DNA of 20,903 bases from Oppiella nova (GCA_905397405.1 CAJPVJ010000739.1:1-20903); one strand, 5' to 3'; shown: positions 8,909 through 20,320, counted from the first letter of the stretch. Notes: a model not told the origin generated them from the letters alone. Numbers and translations: made by a program.

Positions 8909-11703
8909 ATGCTATGCAAATATTTAATTGTTTTCAGTATTATTATTAATCAAATTAAATGTGATTTAGCATGTAAGTTTCGTTACAGGGTGAAATCATA
9001 TTTTTGAAATTTCAGTTTTGTATTTTCTAAAAGTTAGCGAAAAAGTTGATTGCGATTTCAATTTACATTCATTGTGTAATTGGGTGCAATCGGAAAATCG
9101 ACCATGGACATTTATTAATAACAGGGTCAGCATGACATTACAATTAGCTGGAGCTACAAACCCAATAAATGATGCGGGTAATTATATGTTCTCAAACTGA
9201 GACACGACTTTACATATTGAAAATAATTATACTATGAACAATTATTAGCAATATTATTACGGATGCTTTTTAAAAATTAAAAATATCTTTTATGCAAACA
9301 GGCTCATTTATTCAAGCAACCCTTAATAATGAACACGCAGGTATTTAAAAATCTGTTCAAGATTAGTTGAGTGAATTATCATGAACTATAAAAAAATTAC
9401 ATACACCCACAGAATTAGAAACAAAGCCCATTGACTTATATGAGCCACATTGTCTCAAATTTAATTATTATATACGTGGCACTGAAGCAAGCATAATTTT
9501 AAAACAAGTGCATAAGGATATCGATAATGTCCATAAGGATATTGAAATATGGCGCTGGGAGGGAACGGGTGGTGATATGTGGCACTCGTATAGCGTTACT
9601 ATTTACAGACATTATGAAAGCTTTAGCGTAATATAATAAAAATGATATTATTTTCTGATTACACAAAACGAGACGCTTTTTGAATTGTTAGAAAAATCTT
9701 ATATTAATGCATTCAATTAAAATTTAGTTTCATTAATTTCTTATGACAAAAAGATTTATGTAAGATTAATTTCTTACACCATTCTCGTTTTGTGTATTCA
9801 GATATTTTAATTATTATTACTAAAATTTTTGTATCAGTTACAATTTATGGCGAATGCCTCACATGGTATAATAGCACTGGATTCATTTAAAACGTATTAT
9901 GGTTATTGTTCAGAGTATGACCTGTGTGATTTTGAGGGATCACCAGAAATACAACCAAACAGTTGGACACCTAGTTGTAATGATTGCAGTTTTACATTGG
10001 CTCAAGCAGATGTTACTGCACGCGCTGAAAATTTAGACCACGATCATACCACGTTAAGTAGTGACGGTCATTTTATGAAATTTGTTGGAGGTATATGTTC
10101 AAATTTATTTTACGTAATTGTTACAATTACAATTACGTGTGTATTACAGTATACTCAAAATTCAGTATACTATACTGAATACTAGGCTTGATTTTTTACC
10201 TTAAATACAATAATTAGTTTAGTAATACATAATGCAAATTAGGGTCTAGCTACAAAATTTCATAGACCTGATATACTGTATACTGTTTAAATATTTCTTA
10301 AATATAAAAGTTACCTTAACTTAAAATTCTTTTTAAAATTAAACTTTTCTAGATCAAATCAATAAGACGGCTGTACTAAAAAGCAATTCTCACTTATTAA
10401 ATGGGGCATATTGCTTAAACCTTTGGTACTTGGCACTTTTAGGGGAATTAGATGTGATAAATGTTAAAATCTTGCAAGATGATGGGAAAATACCTAGATG
10501 GACTTCTAATGAGGTACCTGAGGTAGCTGTATCTGGTTTTCGGGAATGGCAACATGGTCTATTTAATTTTAATGTCTCGGGTGATTTTCAGACTATTATT
10601 TATATTGAAGCAACGCATTTAACAAATAGTAAAAATATTTATATATTTATATTTATATAAATACACTAATGCAAATGTAAATTCATTAATTATTTATCTT
10701 GATGACATATTAACAGATACCAAGTCACACGTGCTTTTCGACGATATCATACTTACGAAGGGTGTCTGTCCACCGGTTATTGATTGCAATTTTGATATAG
10801 ATTTGTGTGGTTGGATTCAGGGTAAAGTTACAAATAATATTAGATGGCAAATGGGTATTGGTCGTGTAGAAAATGCATCGGTGTTACCTTTCAAGAAACT
10901 GCTTGATCCAACAGATTATTCATTTTTATACACCGATTTAACCTTGTTAAAGGCTAATGAAAATGCGAATATTAAATTATATAGTCCATTTATTAATATG
11001 ACAAATGAAGCTTGCTTATCATTTTATTTTATACCGGTATCTTGTGATGAACATGTTAATTTTAATATACAACTAGTGAATGTTCAAGGTAAGAGACAAA
11101 TTAATTTAATAAACTTTTGGAAATAATATAACATTTAATATAATAAATATATAAAATAAACTAGGTGATAATATTAAAACACCGTATGATTATCAACCTT
11201 TATTGGATTCACAATATAATAAGCCGTACGATAAACGCACCTGGGAACATATATCTGTTAATATTAGTTCAACAGAGACATTTAGAATATTAATCCAGGT
11301 GCAAACACAAAATCCACAGACATATATGGCTATCGATGACATTGTTTATAAGAATAATGTTTGTGAACCACCCCATACTCTAACAACTACTGAATCACCT
11401 AGAACAGTATTTCCAGATTATGGTGTTAGCACTTATGTTCCAAGATCAAATCTAGGGAATAATTACCTTGGTAAATAAGTTTGATGATTTTATCCTATTC
11501 ATAGTATATAACTTAAAACAAGATTAATTTTTATATTTATAAATATAGGTGGTAAAATAGCAGCTGGGGTAGTGGTACCACTATTTGTACTGTGGTTAGT
11601 GCTCATGGTTATTTATTACAGAAAACGGAAACTAAGAAAACAACAACAGGGACAACTGATAATCACTTTTCATAATGATACTGTTGAGTCTACTAGTATA
11701 TAA
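8909..11703 (+). CDS. Type I transmembrane protein with three MAM domains
   Basis: Nine exons: 8909-8972, 9016-9177, 9302-9340, 9413-9627, 9838-10090, 10353-10628, 10717-11088, 11165-11470, 11549-11703. All junctions use GT/AG, phases agree throughout, and the total is 613 residues. An N-terminal hydrophobic stretch (LIVFSIII) looks like a signal peptide. Three MAM domains follow: about 34-177 (CDF...LCNW; ends IALDSF), 184-350 (ends LFDDIILT) and 360-521 (CNFDIDLCGW; ends AIDDIV). Next come a Thr/Ser/Pro-rich stalk, a membrane helix at about 566-586, a basic stop-transfer (RKRKLRK) and a 27-residue cytoplasmic tail. MAM domains act in cell-surface adhesion and protein association; the ligand is unknown. 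Seven of eight introns are phase 1, usual for shuffled extracellular modules. Exon 1 and its 43-bp intron are the least certain part; a different 5' exon is possible. Confidence 0.85.
9660..9796. mobile_element. MITE-like insertion in intron 4 of the MAM gene
   Basis: Twelve-base terminal inverted repeats begin CACAAAACGAGA at 9662 and end with the inverse at 9794. They are flanked by TA at 9660-9661 and 9795-9796, as expected of a Tc1/mariner-type target duplication. The 133-bp body encodes nothing. Without it the intron would be about 75 bp, like its neighbours (72, 88, 76 and 78 bp), which supports an insertion. Only one copy is visible, so a simple intronic hairpin remains possible. Confidence 0.5.
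10112..10180. repeat. Two adjacent hairpins in intron 5 of the MAM gene
   Basis: ACGTAATTGT at 10112-10121 pairs with 10129-10138 (10-base arms, 7-base loop). ATTCAGTAT at 10160-10168 pairs with 10172-10180 (9-base arms, 3-base loop). They begin 22 bases after the exon 5 donor. A further inverted pair, ACAGTATAC at 10146-10154 against 10275-10283, spans the second hairpin and may mark a short decayed element. Confidence 0.5.
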
Positions 11704-11898
11704 AAATTATAATTTATCAATTCATGTGTTAAAACTTATACACACAAACTATAGACAATAGACAGGTTTTATACTTGTTAAATGCAAGTTGTTTTAACTT
11801 GTTAGATATTTTTTATATAGATATTTAAGAAACAATTGGATTTAAAAAGCATATTTTTAAAACTGTAAAAATTTATTTACGATAAAATTATAATGATT

Positions 11899-11904
11899 AA
11901 TAAA
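11899..11904 (+). terminator. Candidate polyadenylation signal of the MAM gene
   Basis: AATAAA about 195 bases after the stop codon. AT-rich DNA gives such hexamers by chance, so support is weak. Confidence 0.3.
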
Positions 11905-12204
11905 ATATTTTTGTCATTAAATGGGCTGAATGCAAACGGAGTATTTTAAAATACAAATATTAATATACATTTAAATAACATTTTTAAAATTTACATTTAA
12001 CAATTGTAACCATAATTTTTAATTATCAAATATATTAGATAATAATAAAATTGATTATAAATCTAAATTGATTATAAAGGGATTAAATATAATATAATAT
12101 TAATACATAATATTATAAATAGTATAATAAGTTTAGTAATTTTATAATATGGTGATTTATATTCAATACTAATCTATTATGAAATAATTTTAAAATATAT
12201 ATCT

Positions 12205-13080
12205 GATTTAGAAATTCAAAGTACCAATTAAACACTGCTTTTTCATACATTTATAAATGATGTAATTCACTTTTATTTATTTGCTAGTTTAAAATAAATT
12301 ATTAAAAAATAATTTTTAAATCAATACTCGTATTGAGACTGTAAAATTTAAAGTTATTTTCTTTTATTTAATGATTAATGAGCTTAATTATTTATTTGGC
12401 ACCCAATTCGGTTACCCTTTTTAAAATTTTTAAAATTTTTTAAATCAACAGTATCTAAACTTTATAATTAGTTTATAATTAAGATAATATTATAATGTAT
12501 TTAATAAAATTATTATTTTTAATTATTGTAATAGCATTAATTGCAACAATGTAAATATACTTTTAAATTGGATGATTACATAATTAAAAATACAAGTAAC
12601 ATACTTAAACGATTATGAGTCATTATATGAGTTTGTTAGTTTTATAATAAACAATATGAATTAATATAATATAAACTACCATTTTTATAAATAATGTTAG
12701 TTTTTATACCTAATTTTGTATTTTGTTGATAATATTTAAAAAACATTTATACCTATGTTAGAAATTCGAAAAAACCATTCAATTCTGCTTTCATGTAATA
12801 AGTTTTTAGTGTTTAAAATTATTTGAATTGTCTCTTTAATATCAATCATTTAGTTATAATTTATGTTAATCACTTTTATTTAATTGCTTGCTAAAAAAAT
12901 TAGAAAAGTAGTTTGGTAAATTAATACTCATATTGAGACTGTAGATTTTATAAATAGTGTACTTGAATATAATGATGATTGTGTTTGCTTAATTGTTTGG
13001 GAAATCATGTCTGGTGATTTTAAAATTTTCTAATATTAATAAAATAAATACTTTCCAAACTTAATCATATTTATTTGAAT
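12205..13080. repeat. Old diverged direct duplication
   Basis: About 12205-12480 and 12755-13080 share the same order of matching blocks: GAAATTC (12211, 12761), CACTTTTATTTA (12268, 12871) and a near-identical 19-base stretch ending ATTGAGACTGTA (12323, 12923). Offsets grow from 550 to about 600 bases, so indels have accumulated. Neither copy is coding. The rest of 11704-13200, including the MAM gene 3' side, shows nothing else but AT-rich sequence. Confidence 0.6.
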
Positions 13081-13085
13081 TTAAG

Positions 13086-13137
13086 ATATTTATGATTTAT
13101 AATTTTATAATTTTATGATTTTATAATTTATGATATT
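13086..13137. repeat. Short AT-rich tandem repeat
   Basis: Imperfect repeats of a unit near TTTATAATTT or TTTATGATTT, 9-10 bases each, about five copies. Confidence 0.6.
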
Positions 13138-13207
13138 TAAGTTAATACTGTTTATTAATTATTAAAATTATTCCAAAATTAATAGTAAAATACATTGGTT
13201 TTCATAC

Positions 13208-13620
13208 CATTCACGGCATACATCGACAGATTGTCGACAAACTTATCGGCGATCCCCTCGATCTGAGCCATCATTGCCGGCATTACCCGACGTGAACACC
13301 GGCCACAGTATAGACCGGAGTCTAGTCGTCATTCCCGGGTATAAAATACAGTGACTGACCAAACTTAAAGCTATCCTGGTGAAATTATTATGATTCAGAA
13401 ATATACTGTATGGAAATCTCGGACCATTTATGACTAACACATTTCTGACGAACTCGTATTTACCGCAAAACTGGTCATATCGTTCCCGTTGTTGTAGGCT
13501 TCATAAGTGACTTTGTTGAAATGTGCCACTGATTGCAATTAATTGTGGCCCAGTAGACCTTATAGCAATATGTTGTACCTTGCCGAGACCGATATGATAT
13601 CCGCCATAATAATCTCGGGT
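13208..13620 (-). pseudogene. Decayed cytochrome P450 exon (CYP3-clan paralogue)
   Basis: Read on the minus strand, this GC-richer island matches exon 2 of the intact P450 at 14066-16668. RLRSILWPVFTSG corresponds to RIRNIITPAFTSG, and after a shift of frame MMAQIEGIADKFVDNL corresponds to MMGHISDASDRFVNML. Against the intact gene, two bases are missing between these blocks; a TAG lies in frame just upstream (SLYFIPGNDD then stop), and the WxxxR tryptophan is gone. The exon 2 donor is still in place at 13207 with the same phase (1). No N-terminal or heme-binding exon accompanies it, so it cannot make a working enzyme. It lies downstream of the live gene on the same strand, as expected of a broken tandem copy. 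Confidence 0.8.
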
Positions 13621-14065
13621 TTTTAGATATTAAACAATAAAATAGTTTAATTTTACTTTCCTATCATTTGTAATGATTATTAATAAAATAATCTATTTGA
13701 AATTGTATTAGAAGTTATAATTATATTATTAAATTCAATAAATTTAAAAATAAAGCAATGATAACATATTAGAGCTTAATATAAAATTTATTGTATATAA
13801 AATTTATGTTTATATAATTTTTCCAATTACTACAATTGTGACTATTGCTATTAATATATTTACAGATTATAAAAATAATACTACATATTAGCATTACCCA
13901 TGAAATAAAAATATTAAACTATTTTATAAATTATGATTTATTGGATAAATATTTTACAGTTTACAAACTTATATTTATTAATTTATGTTTCAAAACAATT
14001 AAAATTTTGATCAACATTATAACAATAATATTATGCTCACAATAATTATTATAATTTTAAAAAGC

Positions 14066-16668
14066 TTAATTTCTTAATTTGAAATTGCACATGACACCTT
14101 TGGGTGACATTGTGGGGTCACCCTTAACGTAGTCTATTTTAAATCCTGGTACCAAGCTAAATTCAAACTTATGAATCAATTTGGCCAGGCATATTTTCAT
14201 TTGATTCAGGGCAAACCTATTGCCTAGGCAAACCCTAGGTCCACCACCAAAGGTTACGTAGGCATAGGGATGATGTTTGGGTTCTATGAAACGCTCCGGT
14301 ATGAAAGCATCAGGGTTAGGCCAATATTCAGGGTCCCGGTGTATAGCATAGGGGCTGATAAGCACATCCGTGTCCGCGGGTAGGGTTATCCCTATTCATA
14401 TAAAATCAATTTTTATGGTACAGTAATAAGATAATAGTGTTTAAATAGTTTTAAAATTACAACTTAATATTGTTTAATGATATTAATATTATATTATCTA
14501 TTATATTTTGGTATAAAATTTAATTAATTTATTTATTTAATGTTTATCATTATCATGGTAATGTTGCTAAAGTTACTTATTAGCATTTAATTTATGTACA
14601 TACTGTATTTACAAGTTACTGTATAACTAATTGTACAAAGTTTGCTAAATTATTTTAATAGTATTGATCACTGAAAAAATTAATATTGCTTAAAAATTTT
14701 GAAACATAAATATTAAAAAAAATAATTATAATATAATATCAAGTTCATACCTGTATGACCAAGCTTATAGTCCTTAACGCACGTACGGAATAGCCGTACG
14801 ATTGATGGGGTGAGTCGTAGGGTCTCATTGACGACACCATTCAAGTACTTTAATTGCATAACACTTTCGTCCGACAAATCGCCGCAACCGTCCAACTCTT
14901 CATATAGTTTTTGCTGACACTCCTTGTTTTGGGACAAGTAGTATATGGTGTTGGATAGGGCGGCGCTGGACGTGTCGAACCCGGCGATGAAAAACTGCGT
15001 GCTTTGGGCCACGATTTCATCGGTAGTTAGTTTCCCGACCGGTATTTTGGTGGTAGGCGTCTGTCCGGTGGTGGACTCATCAGGGTGTGAGTCGTATCCC
15101 AGGTCTATATCCGACTTTTCCGAGTCTATCATTAATTGTATGAAATCTGTGCGACGTTTGGCTATAAAAACGTCAGAAATTATTGAATAAAAACTGTAAT
15201 TTTTGACTTAAAAGTGTAATTAATAATGAATAATATTATTATTATGTAATCTAGACCTAGTACATTTTTGGTTTTAAACTCATTTATATTAACATTTATA
15301 ATATAATTAATAAACTAATAATATTTACACTTACTTTTATCATTATCCACATATTTATTATGCATTTTACGTTCAGTCAGTATTTTTTCGGTTACGTCCC
15401 GGAAATAGTCAAACGGTTTGAGGGGAAAGGGTTCGCATTTGAGTAATCGGGCCAACCCCGGGAAAAATACCGACAATAGGGTTCCCACACTGAGTGGTGG
15501 GTCCAGTACTTTACGTACGTTTACGCACATGGGATGATCAGGGTTATCTATCGAGTTTAATTCTATGCCATAGGCGCATGCACATGTTACGTCCAATGTG
15601 AATGCACGCAGGTACTTTTGCATGTCTATGGATTTGCCTGATAATAGTTGTAACAAGTGATTAATTAATACATTATTATAGTATAGTAAAATAATTTGTC
15701 ATAATAGTTTCTAAATAATAAACAAATTTTACATAACAAGTTAAATTTTCAAAAAATTAATTTACCAATATAATATTCAATTTAACTTTAAAAAAATATT
15801 TCTTTAAATTCTTATTCCAATATTTAAATTCCTAATAATTTATAATAATATAGATTTTGAATAAATAATAATTTACAGCTACATATTAAATCATTTAAAA
15901 TCTAACCATATCTTTATGTTATACATTTTTAAACATGTATTTTCATAACTACCTGTCCTTTCGTACTTCACCAGCATATTGACGAATCGGTCGGACGCGT
16001 CCGATATGTGTCCCATCATTGCCCGCAATTTCCCCGATGTAAACGCCGGGGTAATTATATTCCGGATCCTTTTCCAATTATCGTCACCTTTCAGGAAAAA
16101 TAGACCCTTGCTCAAATGGGAGCTACCAAAGTGTATATTGTTGATATGGTCGGGAAACGCGTGAAAGTCCTTGATAAATATGTCCCGTAGTAGTTCAGGG
16201 TCGTTTATCATGATAGTATTGCCCGATATTGTGTACATGCCGTATACACGACCGTATTTGTTGGTATTATCGTGGTCGTATTTGTGAGTGTATTTTGATA
16301 TTTGAGTAATATCAAAGTAATTTTTGCCGGGTACACCATGGCGACTCCAGTATGTGTACCGGTGCCGGAGGTACCTAGTTAAAATTAAAATTATTTAACT
16401 TATTATAATATTTTGGTTTATAAAATTATTAGGAAATATTTTTAAAAATAACTTTGAATAACGATTGCCAAAAATACATTATTGCTGTAATGTAAATTAT
16501 CATATTTAAAGTTTATTTAATTTATTATAGTTTTTAATAGTATATAATAATAATACAGTATTTTAAAATACAATTATTTGCTAAATTTTAATTATACATA
16601 GAACAAGCTTACCCAATAAATATTGACAATGCAACTGCTAATAAACTCATTAAGGTTATTAAATCCAT
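14066..16668 (-). CDS. Cytochrome P450 monooxygenase, CYP3 clan
   Basis: Five exons on the minus strand: 16668-16613, 16374-15953, 15637-15335, 15161-14751, 14391-14066. Junctions are GT/AG with consistent phases (2,1,1,1), giving 505 residues, the usual P450 length. Residues 1-19 form the membrane anchor (MDLITLMSLLAVALSIFIG) that holds such enzymes in the ER. The C-helix WxxxR is WKRIR (119-123), the I-helix oxygen-binding motif is AGFDTS (320-325), ExxR is ETLR (373-376), PERF is at 429-432, and the heme loop FGGGPRVCLG starts at 445 with the heme-ligand cysteine at 452. All signature residues are present, so the enzyme should be active, using NADPH-P450 reductase as partner. CYP3-clan enzymes of arthropods often oxidise xenobiotics and plant compounds; the substrate cannot be read from sequence. 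AATAAA-type signals on the minus strand occur at 13942-13937 and 13792-13787. Confidence 0.95.
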
Positions 16669-17880
16669 AATAAATATAAATGGTTATAGGCTATTAAAAT
16701 AAAATCATTAATTGGTATAACATCAAAATTATTTTACCGTTTATTAAAAAGTTTCTAAACAAATTTTTATTTATATAGGTTTGGAAATATTATCTTATAA
16801 CTAAATAAATGATAATATTGCTTAAAGATATAAACTTATTATAACCAGGGTATATGGAATTATAATATATATTTTAGAAAATATAATTATTAATTTAAAG
16901 AAAATGATAATATTTAACGTTAATTATTATTTTTTAAATGCAAAGAATTAAATTAGAATTTTAAAAAAAGTTTTAATTAATTATATTGGATTAGGAAGTT
17001 ATACTGTATAGTTTAATACCAATGTGTACTAAACTTTAAAATGATATCTAATCACTTTGTCGTTGTGGTACACCATGTCGTTAAATGCACTAACGGATTA
17101 TCAGTTAAAAATGCACCGGTATGTAATAGATTGAAACCATAAATACACTATTACTTTGAGGCAATCATATATAGAAAATAATTGCAATATATAATAATTA
17201 ATTTAGTGTTAGTAAATCTAATCAATTTAAGCCTAAATATGTGATTAGATAAATTAAGATTTATTTTATAAAATTCAAGGACTCGATGTGTACTTTTTAA
17301 AATCAAAATAAACAACTCATTATGCAATCATAAACAAAAATTAAATGTGCAAAGTAAAATTACAATGGTGACAAATGTGAAGTAGTTCTGCGGACCACAA
17401 ATTAATTAAAATTTTTAATTTTATTTTACAGGTTGGTGATAAACATTTATTTACAGTTTAAATTAAATAATTTAAACTTCATATTATCGCCCAAATGCTG
17501 ACAAAACTTGCTAATAATACGGAAATGGATGTCAAAAGCATGATATATTTTAAAAATAACCATATTTAAACTGTAATAATATTTTTATTATATCGCAAAT
17601 AATAACAAAAATCTATTAGTTAATATGAATCGTTATATTAAGGTTTGGTAATATTTTTATTCGCTTTTAATAATATTTTAATCCATCATATTTTATATTG
17701 TTTATTGACTATATTTTTGTAGTAGTTAATTAGAAATTTTAATTTAAAAATTTGATATTTGAAAAGTGGATAGATATTTAAATATTGTTTACATATTGTA
17801 AAAACTTTAATATAAAGTAAATTGAGCTCCTCTAAATACATGATTAATAGGAAGCGTGCTATATATTTTACATTGCTCAT
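16669..17880. other. AT-rich region upstream of the P450
   Basis: Contains the P450 promoter and any 5' UTR, but I found no clear TATA box or motif. A small GC-richer island at about 17050-17110 shares CATGGTGTACC with P450 exon 2 on the minus strand, though the frame around it does not continue as a P450. Nothing else stands out. Confidence 0.5.
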
Positions 17881-17889
17881 ATTATTAAA

Positions 17890-18010
17890 TTTACAGATAT
17901 AGCTCGATCGAGACTACCAGCTCATAGGCACCGGTATTACCATTCAAAATGATCGTATAGTTTATGAGCCAATATATACCATACACAGAAACCTTATAAT
18001 TTTTTCAATC
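17890..18010 (-). other. Short coding-like island of unknown origin
   Basis: A GC-richer patch in AT-rich DNA. On the minus strand about 33 codons are open to a TAA near 17896 (reading ...NGNTGAYELVVSIEL...). A possible acceptor, AAG, lies at its upstream edge near 17995. I do not recognise the sequence and no partner exon is visible, so it may be a gene relic or chance. Confidence 0.2.
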
Positions 18011-19145
18011 CAGAATCATCCATGCGCCTTTATACATGTTAATTTGGTTACAAAGGTAATCATGAAAAAAGTTTTTAATATATAATAATACATTCTCAAA
18101 ATTGCTTAAATGTAATATAAATCGTATTATATAACTTTAAAAATAACTATATTTATAACTTTAATAATATTTTAAGTTTACTGAAAATAATTATAAAATA
18201 TTTAAAAATAATTAATGGTTTAAACGACCCTTCCAAATATTATTTTTACCAGCAATTATGAATTTTAAAAATATGGGTTATAAGATTATTTGGACCAAAG
18301 TGCTATTACTTTTAAAAGCTGTAATATATTATAGAATCAATATTATTTGATGAACTCAATGTTTATTATAACATTAATTGGCTACCTTAAAAGCATCGAT
18401 ATCCTTAATTGATCATGTTAACTTTTGAGCTAATATACCAATAATAATTTTTGAAACCTGTACTAAATTATTACACTAATGTTAATTATACGCTAAAATG
18501 GTTGAACTAATAAAATGGGGAAATTTCGGACACTTTACTTTTCGTATTATAATTATAGTTTTTTTTATGTTTTAAGAAAATTTATAAATAGTAAATATAA
18601 TTGTAGAATAATGATAATGTTAGCGGGTAATTATTTAAATAAAGGATTTATTAGAACATTATATTTAAACTTTAAATTTAAAGCTACATGGATGAATTAA
18701 TTTAGAAATTCCATTAATTCATACATTAGGGTGTTTTTTAATTAACTACTAAATTATAATTTATTACTAAATAAAATGTATAAATATATTAATATTATGT
18801 TTATAATTTGTTAAAATTAAACATAATAAATTTGTATTTTGAAATTTCTTAAATATTATTAGTTTTACATACATTATAAAATTTCGTAACAATATTATAT
18901 AGCAAATTTTAAATTTCAAATTATAACTGTATTAATACTTTATATTTTAATGAAAATAATTAAATATTGATTAATTTTGCTTTAGAAAGGTGCAATATTC
19001 TAGTGAATAGACAATACTATTATTAGATATTATCTACCGTATACCATATTATGTATATTATACAGTATTCTATTAATTTCTGTACATATTTATTGCCATA
19101 TTTATATTATTGAAACAAAAATATTATATTTAAACATGTTAATCA

Positions 19146-19325
19146 ACACCGAAAATGGAAATTAACTTATCATGTGATTTAAGTGATCACAATATTACTT
19201 TTACTAATTACTTTACCAATGTTATTTATTTATCTAACCAACTTAAACGTCAAAATGGGTGGTGATCTCATGAATTGCACGAATTAAGGCGTCGATTTAA
19301 TAATACCAGGCACAAATATCAACGC
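19146..19325 (+). pseudogene. Coding-like relic of unknown origin
   Basis: A frame with protein-like composition runs across this interval on the plus strand and is interrupted once. An ATG at 19155 opens 36 codons, and the same frame continues beyond the interruption with a basic segment (HELRRRFNNTRHKYQ). The family is not recognised and no flanking exon is seen. It could be a fragment of a lost gene or of a mobile element. Surrounding sequence at 18010-19140 and 19330-19520 shows nothing else. Confidence 0.3.
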
Positions 19326-19521
19326 TAATAATTTAATGTCAAAGAATATTGTCAAAAGTTAACATAGGGGGTTTTATTGCATATTAATTAATTACCGAAA
19401 TATATAAATAAAATTCAAATACATATACAGTAAATGCACATAAATAATCATCAAAAATAATACAAAAATAAATCTCAAAATATAAATCAAATCACAAACA
19501 AACTATTCATCAAGCTAATAA

Positions 19522-20320
19522 TCACAGATAGTACAGTATAATAACAATAAATGACAGCACCTGTACCCGAGCACCATCCGGCTCACTTCCAGTTGATCGT
19601 TCACACTTAAAACTATTGGTACTGTTTTCCTTATAACCCCGGGGACAGACACACCTACCGGAGCTACACACCCGAGGCATCGATAGTATTTCATTGGTAT
19701 TTATGTCACCCGTATAATCCCAACGAAAATAACAACCCTTATTGATTACATTGTCGTCGCACTGGTAGTTCACACACTTAGCCTCCCGATCCGACCACCG
19801 GTAGTTCACATCGCACCTACACTTCCCGTCCAAACACCTCTCGTTATCACCGGCACATGTAGTCGTGCATTCAGGTGCCCAATCAAATTCGCACCTATGT
19901 CCATTTTTAAGGTTTTCCCTGTAGCCAGACTCGCAGATACAGGTGCCGCTTGTGATGTCACATTTACGCCGGTAGTCCCAGTCATTTGTCTGACATATGT
20001 CGGCCGTCTGGCAATTACCTATAGGTGCACAGTGGCTACCATCCCACGTGTATTGCGGTTTGCACCGACACTTTTGAACAACTAGTTTAAAATTAGCATG
20101 CTAACATATTAATATTTAATTTAGTTAATTAATTAATTATGGTATACATACTTATATCAACTTGATATAGTTCAAAGGCCACGCATACCAGTGCCTTGTT
20201 TGGGGTGCATTTACTGCCAGGTTTACAGTCGTCATCATACTCACCGGCACCGGTAGTTTTTAACTCACGACATGTTACTAATAAACACGAGCTTAATATG
20301 ACTATTAGATTTAAAAACAT
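19522..20320 (-). CDS. Secreted cysteine-rich EB/EGF-like protein, probably GPI-anchored
   Basis: Two exons on the minus strand: 20320-20152 (ATG at 20320) and 20081-19522 (TGA at 19524-19522). They are joined in phase 1 across a 70-bp GT/AG intron, giving 242 residues. Residues 1-17 are a clear signal peptide (MFLNLIVILSSCLLVTC). The mature part holds about four cysteine-rich units, each ending in a pattern such as KCRCKPQYTWDGSHC, TCICESGYREN...C, KCRCDVNYRW...C or RCVCPRGYKEN...C. This CxC-x-x-GY/Y spacing fits EB modules or related EGF-like domains of invertebrate extracellular proteins. After the last cysteine (216) come small residues (STGS, 219-222), then a hydrophobic C-terminus (VQVLSFIVIILYYL) with no tail, which is typical of a GPI-attachment signal. 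The role is unknown; relatives include surface and secreted recognition or matrix proteins. The start is well supported by the signal peptide. Confidence 0.87.

Noticed and set aside
13243-13440. A 65-codon minus-strand gene
   Set aside because: It is one frame of the decayed P450 exon; similarity to the intact gene continues in another frame past its end.
14945-15190. Plus-strand frames opposite the P450 exons (also 15979-16164)
   Set aside because: They are antisense shadows of exons with clear P450 motifs.
17050-17110. A P450 exon fragment upstream of the live gene
   Set aside because: Only CATGGTGTACC matches exon 2; the flanking translation does not continue as a P450, so chance is likely.
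17686-17880. AT-rich open frames at 17686-17880 (-), 13845-14045 (+), 18515-18700 (+) and 20343-20531 (-)
   Set aside because: Their composition (Ile, Asn, Lys, Tyr, Phe) is that of translated AT-rich DNA, with no domain, signal peptide or splice support.
19897-20085. Plus-strand frame opposite the EB/EGF-like gene
   Set aside because: It is antisense to a cysteine-patterned exon with a consistent splice phase.
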